From positions 20,217 through 84,216 of the forward strand of contig JAEUNL010000005.1 of NCBI GenBank assembly GCA_016791115.1: a stretch of 64,000 bases of DNA, written 5' to 3'. The DNA is from Rhodocyclaceae bacterium. Its GTDB lineage: Bacteria > Pseudomonadota > Gammaproteobacteria > Burkholderiales > Rhodocyclaceae. A program made the position numbers and the translations under genes. The stretch's first letter is position 1. Each line of letters starts with the position of its first letter. Shown here piece after piece: positions 8,073 through 15,600 of this stretch. The notes below the pieces were generated by a model. That model worked only from the letters and a program-made list of their open reading frames with translations. It was not told where the DNA came from and did not search any database.

Positions 8073-9602
8073 ATGGCCGAACTTCTTGCCGACACCTGGC
8101 GTTCGTGGATGGGCGCGGGAACGGTCCGGCGCGTCTCGCGCCGGATGCTCTGCAATGCAACGCGGGTATCGTTGCGCCGCCTGCAGGCGGCCTATTCGAT
8201 CGCCGTCGTATGTCTCGTGCTGATTACCGGCGCGCTCGGCATCGCAGGCGTCAAGCTGTGGGATGACGCCGCTTCCGAAAGCGAGCGTCTCGCCGCCATG
8301 ACCCAGGTGGTGCAGGCGATACGCGGCACGCAGTACCGGCAGATCAAGGAGGTTTCCGATCACGTGCTGCTCGGCGACGAGCTTGCCCGGCAGGAGTTCG
8401 CCGGGTACGGCGCGGAGATCGAGGCGAGTTTCCTGCGTGTCTCGCTGCTCGTGCGCTCGCCCGGCGAAGCCCGGTTCGTCGATGCGCTTCGCACCGCGCA
8501 CGCGGACATCCGGGCGTTCGGGGAAAGCTACTTCGGCACCGCGCCGGGCGTGCGCATCGCGAATGCATGGCGGCTCGACCGCGATCTTGAGAACGTGTTC
8601 AACAGGTACGAAGGCGCCTTCAACCAGACTCAGCAGTTCCTCGACCGGCAGCGGGAGGCCCTGGCGGGGCGGATGGCTTACGTCAAGACCATAGTGCCGG
8701 TGATATTCGCCATTCCGGTGGCCCTTGCCGCCTTGATGGTGCTGGCATCGCGACCTTTCCTCCGCCGCGGCATCGTCGATCCGCTCTATGCCGTCACAGA
8801 GGCCGCGCAGCGCATCAGCCGCGGCGACCTCGCGCACCGCGTGCCCGAGCGAGGCTTCGACGAAATGGCCGCTTTGGCGCGCGGCGTCAACCGGATGGCG
8901 GCCGATCTCGCGCTGCATCGCGAGTCGCTGTTGCGAAGCGAGAAGCAGGCGATGCTCGGTGCGCTCGTGCCCATCGTGGCGCACAACATCCGCAACCCGC
9001 TTGCCAGCATTCGGGCAACCGCCCAGGTACTCGCCGACGAACCGATCTCCGCCGAAGTGCGAGAAGGTCTCGAAGGCATACTGCGCGCCTCGGATCGCCT
9101 GCAGGCATGGACGCATTCGCTGCTGTCCTATCTCAATCCGCTGCAGCCGCGCTGCACGGTGGTCGATCTGGTGCCATTCGCCGACGTGGTCGCGGGTCTC
9201 GTCGAGGCGCGCGCCGCCGCGGCCGGCGTGGCGATCGTTGTGCAATCCGAGTCGCTGTCGATCGAAGCGTGCTTCGATCGCAACCTGATCGAGCAGGCCC
9301 TGACCGGGTTGCTCAACAACGCCATCGAAGCATCGCCTGCGGGCTCCTCGGTCAGTGTCCAGATCGCGACCCTGCCCGGCTGGGTGCTGGTCTCGATCCG
9401 CGACGCCGGCGCCGGCCTCGCGCGCCAGCCGGTGCCGCGCGGCCTGTCGCCGATTGCCAGTACCAAACCGTACGGCAGCGGACTCGGCATTCCGTTCGCG
9501 CTGAAGGTGTGCGAAGTGCATGGCGGAAGACTCGAATTCATCAATCACGACGACGGCACCGAAGTCACCGTCGCACTGCCCCGGGAGAGTCAGAACACAT
9601 GA
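8073..9602 (+). CDS. Membrane sensor histidine kinase, partner of NtrC-type regulator
   Basis: 509 residues: a membrane segment at about 42-63, a periplasmic sensor helix bundle of about 140 residues, a second membrane segment at about 205-227, a HAMP domain (228-282), then a dimerisation domain with phospho-accepting H304 in VAHNIRNPL, and an HATPase domain ending near the C-terminus (LLNNAIEAS, GSGLGIPFAL). The H box wording is that of NtrB/ZraS-like kinases. ATG 8073 is the start that leaves a short cytoplasmic N-terminus; upstream Met codons are less likely. Its stop overlaps the start of the sigma-54 activator (ATGA), so the two are a pair. The signal it senses is unknown; a surface or envelope cue controlling the pilus is inferred from context. 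Confidence 0.87.
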   Translation: MAELLADTWRSWMGAGTVRRVSRRMLCNATRVSLRRLQAAYSIAVVCLVLITGALGIAGVKLWDDAASESERLAAMTQVVQAIRGTQYRQIKEVSDHVLLGDELARQEFAGYGAEIEASFLRVSLLVRSPGEARFVDALRTAHADIRAFGESYFGTAPGVRIANAWRLDRDLENVFNRYEGAFNQTQQFLDRQREALAGRMAYVKTIVPVIFAIPVALAALMVLASRPFLRRGIVDPLYAVTEAAQRISRGDLAHRVPERGFDEMAALARGVNRMAADLALHRESLLRSEKQAMLGALVPIVAHNIRNPLASIRATAQVLADEPISAEVREGLEGILRASDRLQAWTHSLLSYLNPLQPRCTVVDLVPFADVVAGLVEARAAAAGVAIVVQSESLSIEACFDRNLIEQALTGLLNNAIEASPAGSSVSVQIATLPGWVLVSIRDAGAGLARQPVPRGLSPIASTKPYGSGLGIPFALKVCEVHGGRLEFINHDDGTEVTVALPRESQNT

Positions 9603-11053
9603 GCAGCGTTTCGCAAATGGTCGAGCAGATGTCGCAGCCGCGCCCGGTCGCCACGGCCGAGGCGCGCGTGCTGCTGATCGAGGACGAAGAGATCTTTGCC
9701 CGTGCGGTGAAGCGGCGGCTCGAGCGCGCTGGCTACGTTTGCGACATGGCTGGGACACTGGCCGACGCGCGTGCCCGAATCCGCAGTTTCGCACCCGACC
9801 TGATCCTGCTCGACCTGCGCCTGCCCGATGGGCTGGGTTTCGACCTGCTCGCCGAACTCGGCCGCGAAGGACGCACCGCGCCGGTCCTCGTGATGACCGC
9901 CTTCGGCGAAGTAGAAGATGCGGTGCGCGCGATGAAACTCGGCGCCTTCGACTACCTGAAGAAGCCGGTTGACCTTGATGAGCTGCTGATCAGCGTGGAG
10001 AGCGGCCTGAACCATGCCAGCCTGCGCCAGCGCGTCGACTATTCGCGTGAACGCGAAAGCCATGCCGCCGACGGTACCGACCTGCTCGGGGAAAGCCGCC
10101 ACACACGCGCGGCGCGCGACAAGCTGATGTCGCTCGCAGCCATCGTCGGCACCCCCGGCGTACCGCCGCCGACCGTGCTTATTGTCGGCGAAACCGGCAC
10201 CGGCAAGGATGTGGCGGCGCGCGTGCTGCATCGTGCCGGCCCGCTGCGCGACCGGCCCTTCGTGCAGGTCGACTGCGCCTCGCTGCCGCGCGAGCTCATC
10301 GAAGCGGAGCTGTTCGGCCACGAGAAGGGCGCCTACACCGGCGCGCAGGGCGCGCGCGTGGGGCTGCTCGAAGCTGCCGAGAACGGCACCGTGTTCCTCG
10401 ACGAAATCGGCGAACTGCCGCTCGAGATGCAGGCCAAGCTGCTCAACGTGATCGAGCGGCGCATGGTGCGCCGCGTCGGCTCGGTGCGCGAGCGCCCGAT
10501 CGCCGCGCGCTTCGTCGCCGGCACCAACCGCAACCTGCCCGAGATGATCGCCGCAGGCCAGTTCCGCGCCGACCTGTACTACCGGCTCAACGTCGTCACG
10601 CTCGCCATGCCGCCGCTGCGCGAGCGTGGAGCCGACATCGAACTGCTCGCACGCCATTTCGCCGGCCTCACGGCAAGCCGCTACGGCCTGCCCGAGCCAC
10701 GCTTCGAAACCGAAGCCCTGCAGCGCCTGCAGCAGTACCGCTGGCCGGGCAATGTGCGCGAACTGAAGCACCTGATCGAGCGCGCCGTGCTGCTCAGCCA
10801 GAACCGGCCGATCGCCGTCGATGACCTTGGCATTCCCGGCCAGACCGCCGCGCCGGGCGAGGGAGAAGGGCCTTGGGCTGCGATGACGCTCGACCAGGCC
10901 GAGCGCTGGCTGATCGAGCGCGCGCTCGAGCGCACAGGGGGCAACGTCTCCGAGGCCGCGCGCCGCCTCGGTGTCACCCGCATGGCCCTGCGCTATCGCA
11001 TCGACAAGCACCAGCTCGCCGCCAGTGCCGATCGCGCCGACCTTGGCCAATAG
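9599..11053 (+). CDS. Sigma-54 dependent response regulator, NtrC family
   Basis: 484 residues. Receiver domain (about 22-140, phospho-acceptor D72 in LLDLRLPDG), AAA+ domain with Walker A GETGTGKD at 197-204, the sigma-54 contact loop GAYTGA at 244-249 (the common Phe is Tyr, an accepted variant), Walker B VFLDEI at 265-270, and a Fis-type helix-turn-helix at about 445-475 ([22 protein letters not shown]). It should activate -24/-12 promoters. Two good ones exist nearby, before flp (11264-11279) and before the secretin operon (36272-36287), so it is the obvious activator of the Tad pilus genes. The start overlaps the kinase stop by four bases. Confidence 0.92.
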   Translation: MSSVSQMVEQMSQPRPVATAEARVLLIEDEEIFARAVKRRLERAGYVCDMAGTLADARARIRSFAPDLILLDLRLPDGLGFDLLAELGREGRTAPVLVMTAFGEVEDAVRAMKLGAFDYLKKPVDLDELLISVESGLNHASLRQRVDYSRERESHAADGTDLLGESRHTRAARDKLMSLAAIVGTPGVPPPTVLIVGETGTGKDVAARVLHRAGPLRDRPFVQVDCASLPRELIEAELFGHEKGAYTGAQGARVGLLEAAENGTVFLDEIGELPLEMQAKLLNVIERRMVRRVGSVRERPIAARFVAGTNRNLPEMIAAGQFRADLYYRLNVVTLAMPPLRERGADIELLARHFAGLTASRYGLPEPRFETEALQRLQQYRWPGNVRELKHLIERAVLLSQNRPIAVDDLGIPGQTAAPGEGEGPWAAMTLDQAERWLIERALERTGGNVSEAARRLGVTRMALRYRIDKHQLAASADRADLGQ

Positions 11054-11160
11054 CGGCTCACGCGTGCGGCTGTATCGCGAACCGACAACGGCGCAGATGA
11101 TGCGAATGACATGGAACTGCCGTTTGTCGATCGCCCGTGCTGCGATGCAGTGCAGCTTTT

Positions 11161-11179
11161 CAGCCAGCGCGGGTGGCTG
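11161..11179. promoter_or_regulatory. Candidate upstream activator site for flp
   Basis: Inverted repeat CAGCCA, seven-base spacer, TGGCTG, centred about 95 bases before the -24 GG of the flp promoter, a usual distance for NtrC-type enhancers. Its sequence does not match the palindrome before the secretin operon, so a common binding protein is not shown. Confidence 0.3.
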
Positions 11180-11263
11180 CAAACCGCAAGCGCAATTCTC
11201 GGGTGAGGCGGGCCTATTCTCCGTCCTCCATAGCATTCAATCACTTGCGCGCCGTGAAGCAGG

Positions 11264-11279
11264 TGGCACGCCTCCTGCA
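11264..11279 (+). promoter_or_regulatory. Sigma-54 (-24/-12) promoter of flp
   Basis: TGGCACG, four bases, CTGCA: the -24 element is perfect and the -12 element has one mismatch to TTGCA. GG (11265-11266) and GC (11277-11278) are separated by exactly 10 bases, as required. Transcription should start near 11290, giving a leader of about 150 bases. The NtrC-type activator gene ends 210 bases upstream. Confidence 0.85.
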
Positions 11280-11290
11280 AAGGAATGTGT

Positions 11291-11400
11291 ACGCACCGGA
11301 TGGGGCAAACCGCGCAATGCGGTGGTGCGTCGGACGCAAGTCTCCCCACAGGCGGATATCCGCCGATCCGGTGATGCACCCCCGTAAGTCGCCGGATTCC
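11291..11400 (+). ncRNA. Structured flp leader, possible c-di-GMP-I (GEMM)-like riboswitch
   Basis: The leader begins almost exactly at the predicted start site. It contains GGGGCAAACC (11302-11311), a small hairpin ACCGC/GCGGT with a GCAA-like loop (11309-11323) and GGACGCAA (11332-11339), an order and wording close to the core of GEMM-I aptamers. GGGG (11302-11305) can pair with CCCC (11344-11347). Two helices compete: ACGCACC (11291-11297) with GGTGCGT (11324-11330), or TGCGT with ACGCA (11326-11338). Two more hairpins follow (GGCGGATATCCGCC; ATCCGG/CCGGAT). About eight extra bases before GACGCAA depart from the GEMM consensus, so this is a candidate, not an identification. Confidence 0.4.
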
Positions 11401-11441
11401 AGAACAAGCCCCGGGGTAACTGCTATCTGGAGGACTGACAA

Positions 11442-11825
11442 ATGCTGAAGCCCGTTTCCGCCGTACAGAAGTTCCTGAAGGACGAAGAAGGCCAGTCGAT
11501 GGTCGAGTACGGCATCACCCTCGGCGGCGTCGCTGCCGTTTCCTATCTCGCCATCGTCGTCCTCGGCGACAAGACCGGCGACCTGTACGCGTGGATGGCC
11601 AACCACATGCCGGGCGGCGAGTCGGGCGAAACCGCACAGGTCCGCGTCGATCGCGACGGCCTGGTCGGCACCGATACGCTGACCAATGCCGACGGCGTTG
11701 CGGAAGAAGTCTTCGCGGCCCGCACCGACAACGGTGCAAACCAGACCGCGGACTGGACGCTCAACGGCACGCTGGGTACGTCCTCGTACTTCTCGTCTGC
11801 CGACGGCGGCTGGAACGTCGACTGA
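11442..11825 (+). CDS. flp: Flp-family type IVb pilin
   Basis: 127 residues. A short basic leader ends in DEEG, the prepilin cleavage site before QSMVEYGITLGG; the Glu at +5 and Tyr at +6 are the class hallmark. One hydrophobic helix follows (about 24-45), then a polar, Asp/Thr/Gly-rich C-terminal region of some 80 residues ending in WNVD. Typical Flp pilins are only about 50-80 residues, so the tail is unusually long and would be displayed on the pilus surface. GGAGG lies eight bases before ATG 11442. The gene has its own sigma-54 promoter and structured leader. It is the major subunit of the Tad pilus encoded around it, cleaved by the peptidase encoded next. Confidence 0.92.
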   Translation: MLKPVSAVQKFLKDEEGQSMVEYGITLGGVAAVSYLAIVVLGDKTGDLYAWMANHMPGGESGETAQVRVDRDGLVGTDTLTNADGVAEEVFAARTDNGANQTADWTLNGTLGTSSYFSSADGGWNVD

Positions 11826-11834
11826 TCGCCCGCG

Positions 11835-11865
11835 CCGCGCCGGGTGCCGATCGGCCCCGGCGCGG
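11835..11865 (+). terminator. Hairpin directly after flp
   Basis: Perfect 10-bp stem CCGCGCCGGG / CCCGGCGCGG with an 11-base loop, ten bases after the flp stop. No T run follows, so it may slow decay of the pilin message or act with Rho rather than end transcription alone. Confidence 0.5.
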
Positions 11866-11892
11866 TGGGTGGTCGAACATCGAAGTGCGGCT

Positions 11893-11932
11893 CGAACGGC
11901 TGCTCGCGCGCTTGCGCGCCGGCAGCCGTTCG
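11893..11932 (+). terminator. Second hairpin after flp, partial attenuator
   Basis: Perfect 11-bp outer stem CGAACGGCTGC / GCAGCCGTTCG with a GC-rich inner stem, followed by a weak T-rich stretch (GCTGCTTTCTGCATTTCT). Likely lets through a fraction of transcripts so that the pilin is made in excess over the assembly proteins. Confidence 0.5.
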
Positions 11933-12045
11933 GCTGCTTTCTGCATTTCTGCTTCACGGGGCGAATCCTTGCAGGGCGATTGTCATCTCGTCGTCAGTTC
12001 CGCAGTCCCGGCGCGTGCCGGGCTGCGGCTTTTCCGGGGGGGCGC

Positions 12046-12627
12046 ATGAACACGTTCGCCCAGTGCTATCTAAGCGGCCTGTGCGTGCTGTCGCTTGCCG
12101 TGGCGCTGTCGGACTACCGCCGCCACCGCATTCCGAATCTCTACCTGCTGATTGCGCTGGTCTATGGCCTGGGCGTGTCCGCGTTCTTCGCCTGGCAACT
12201 TGGCCTGCGCTTCGCGCTCGGCAACCTCGGTTTCTCGCTGTTCGGCATGTTCATAGGCTGGTTCCTGCTGTTCTTTCCCTACCGTGCGCGGCAGGTCGCC
12301 GCGGGCGATGTCAAATTCATGATGGTGATCGGCTTCTTCCTCGGGCCGATCGGCACGGTGTTCGCACTGCTCAACGGCGCCCTGGTCGGGGGGCTGTGGG
12401 CGCTGGTGTTGTCGTGGCGCCACGGCGGGCTTGCAAGCGTGTTCCGCAACATCGGCCTGATGTGGCGCACCGGCTGGCTGTCCGGATTCAAGGAAGTCGG
12501 CTGGGACCTGCGCAGCGCTGGCGCAGTACGCATGCCCTACGGCGTGGCGCTCGCCGCCGGCGTGTGGATGGTCGCGGCCTGGCAGATTGCGCGCAGCCCG
12601 GCAGTGCGCGCCTGGGCAGGATACTGA
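12046..12627 (+). CDS. tadV: Prepilin peptidase, CpaA/TadV family
   Basis: 193 residues with five or six membrane segments. It has the two aspartates of the class: D in SDYRRHRIPN (about residue 20) and D in AAGDVKF (about residue 88). These aspartyl proteases cut the basic leader off Flp prepilins at the inner membrane. The N-terminal methylase domain of PilD is absent, as usual for TadV; the C-terminal part is longer than in the shortest members. ATG 12046 gives a start directly in the first membrane segment; the ribosome site (GGGGGGGCGC) is weak. It follows flp after two hairpins, so it is probably read at a lower level from the same promoter. Confidence 0.88.
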   Translation: MNTFAQCYLSGLCVLSLAVALSDYRRHRIPNLYLLIALVYGLGVSAFFAWQLGLRFALGNLGFSLFGMFIGWFLLFFPYRARQVAAGDVKFMMVIGFFLGPIGTVFALLNGALVGGLWALVLSWRHGGLASVFRNIGLMWRTGWLSGFKEVGWDLRSAGAVRMPYGVALAAGVWMVAAWQIARSPAVRAWAGY

Positions 12628-12660
12628 CGCGGCATGGACAACCACTGATGAGGACGGCAG

Positions 12661-15600
12661 GTGGCAGCGATACTTGAAACCTTCTCGCGCGACGCAAGCC
12701 GGCGCGAGGCGCGCGAAGGGCAGGCCCTGCTCGAACGCGGCAAGCTGCCGCAGGCAGTGCGCCGCTTCAACCAGGCGCTGCAGCGCGACCCGCAATGCGT
12801 GCCGGCATTGATCGGGCTTGGCGATGCGACCTTCCGCGACGGCCGCTACGATCTTGCCGCAAGCCTCTTCCGCAAGGCGCTCGAACATGCGCCGGACGAC
12901 CCCACGCTGTGGGGCTGGCTGGGCACCGCGCAACTCGCGCTGGAAGACATCGATGCCGCGGAGGCGAGCCTCGAGCGCGCGCGCGCGCTCGGTCTCGAGA
13001 TCTGCGACATCCATCGCGGCCTTGGCCGCATCGCCATGACGCGCGGCGATGTCGAAGCCGCACGTGGGCATTGGGAGCGTGCCCTCGAACTCGATCCGGC
13101 CTCGATCACCGTCTCGAGCTTTCTCGGCGTGCTGCACCTGTCCTGCGGCAACTGGCTGCAGGGCTGGCGCCACTGGGCCGACCGCCCGCAGCGCGCGCGC
13201 GAGAACCTTCCGCAGCCGCGCTGGGCTGCTGCCGACCTGAACGGCCGCGACGTGCTGGTGCTTTACAACCAGGGTTTGGGCGACGAGCTGTTCTTTCTGC
13301 GATGGCTACCTCAACTGCGCGCGCGCGGTGCGCGCGTGATCTACCGCAGCAGCCCGAAGCTCGCGCCGCTCCTGGCGCGCCTCGACACCATCGACGAACT
13401 GGTGCCCGAAATTGAAGGCGCGGCCGTGCCGGACCATGCGCGCGTCGCGAACCAGCAGTACGCCTGCCTCGTGGACGACTTTCCGCTCGCGCTCGGCGAA
13501 GGGGTGGCTGGCGAGGTTGCGCCGTCGCTGCGGATCGACCCCGAGCCAACGCGCGTGGCGGCGCTGCGGGAGCGGCTCGCAGCAGTCGGCCCGGCGCCGT
13601 ACATCGGCGTCACCTGGCGCGGAGGCACGGCCCCGAGCGCGGACGGCAGGCACGAGAACCTCATCCGCTTCGATTCCGGTTCGGCTGTCCGCACCAAGGC
13701 CCTCTACAAGGAAGTGCCGCTTGCCGACTGCGCGCACGTCCTTGGCGGCGTGCGCGGCACGCTGATCGCCCTGCAGCGCAAGCCGGCCGCGGGCGAGCTT
13801 GCGGCCTTCGCCGCAGCGGCAGGCCGCGACCTGCATGATTTCACGGCGTGCAACGATGACCTCGAGAACATGCTGGCGCTCGTCTCGCTGCTCGACGATT
13901 ACGTCTGTGTGTCGAATACCAACGTGCATCTGCGCGCGGCGGCCGGGCTGCCCTCGCGCGTGCTCATTCCCTTCCCGAGTCCCGACTGGCGCTGGATGCG
14001 CGAGGGCGACGAGAGTCCGTGGTTTCCCGGCAGCCGTACCTACCGGCAGGACGTCACACGCGGCTGGGAATCCGCCCTCTCGGCATTGGGCAGAGATCTG
14101 GCCGGGCGCTGGGGTAGGGTCGAACCCCTTGTGCCCGCGGCTCCGCCGCATCAGGAAGCCGGCTCGGTCGACGGCGCGGCAGGGGACGTGGCGGAACCAT
14201 TGATGACGGCGCCGCCAGGCGAGGTACTCGACGCGCTGCTTGCAGAGGCCGACGCCTGCATCCGTGCCGCTGACGTTCCCGGCGCCATGCAGGCATTGCA
14301 GGCAGTGCTGTCGCGCGACCCCGGGCACGCCGGTGCGCTGCACGGCCTGGCGCGCCTGGCCTTGCGCGACGGACGCCACGACCTCGCGGAAGCCCTCTGC
14401 CGCAAGGCGCTCGAGGGCGGGCCGCGTGTCCCCGCAATCGAATCCACGCTGGCGCTCGCACTTGCCGGGCTGGACCGAATGGAGGAGGCACAGGCCGCCA
14501 TTGCTGCGGCCCGTGTTGCCGGGAACGACAGTGCCGACCTGTGTCGTGCCGCCGGCCGCATCGCCTTCGAACGTGGCGACTGGACGCTGGCGGGTGAGCA
14601 GTGGCGCCATGGCCTGCAGCTCGATCCCAACCACCTCGCGTGCGCGGCACTGCTCGGCAATCTACACCTCGCGCTGGGCGAATGGGAGCCCGGGTGGCGG
14701 CTGCAGTCCTGCAGCGCGAAGAAGCTTGCGCGCAACCCGGTGCAGCGCCTGTGGGGCGGCATCGACTTCGGCGGTCGCACGGTACTGCTGTTCGCCAACG
14801 AAGGCCTGGGCGACGAACTGTTCTCGCTGCGCTGGCTACCCGCGTTGCGCGCGCGCCGCGCCCGCATCGCCTGCCTGGCCTCGCCCAAGCTGGCACCGCT
14901 GATCTTGCGGAACGGCCTCATCGACGAGGTGCTGGTCGACACGCGCGATCCGCAGCAGCATGCGGCGCTGCAGACCCGGCAGGGCGAAGACTGGGCGTTG
15001 GTGACCGAGTTGCCTTCCGCACTGGGCGCGGCGGAGTGTCCGGCGAGCATCCGGTTGTCGCCGCTGCCGGCGCGCCTGCAGGCGATTGGCCGCCGCCTCG
15101 CGTCACTCGGACCCGGCCCTTATGTCGGGCTGACCTGGCGGGCCGGCACCGCAGTCGGCGCAGACCAAGGCGCCGTCCATTACACCCTGAACAACGGCCA
15201 GCGCCTGCATGGCAGGCGCCTCGACAAGTCGGTCGACATCGGTGCGCTTGCACCGCTGGCGGCCGCCCTGCCGGGTACCCTGGTTTCCCTCCAGCGCAAT
15301 CCTGCGGCGGATGAGTTGGCGCGACTCGGCGCTGCGGCTGGGCGCGTGGTGCACGACTTCGCCGATGCCAACGAGGATCTCGAAGACATGCTCGCGCTGC
15401 TCGCGCTGCTCGACGAGTATGTCTGCGTCTCCAACACCAACACCCACCTGCGCGAGGCACTCGGCCTCGGCTCGCGCGTGCTGGTGCCGTTTCCGCCGCC
15501 GGACTGGCGCTGGGGCCTGCAGGGGTCGCGCAGTCCGTGTTTCCCCGCTTCGCCGGTGTATCGCGAGGATGGCACCGCGGGCTGGGCACCGGCCAGTACC

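Larger units (their letters stand above)
11054..11441. other. flp promoter and leader region
   Basis: 388 bases with no gene. From 5' to 3': an inverted repeat CAGCCA/TGGCTG (11161-11179) that could be an activator site, a sigma-54 promoter (11264-11279), a structured leader (11291-11400) and the flp ribosome binding site GGAGG (11429-11433). Confidence 0.6.
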
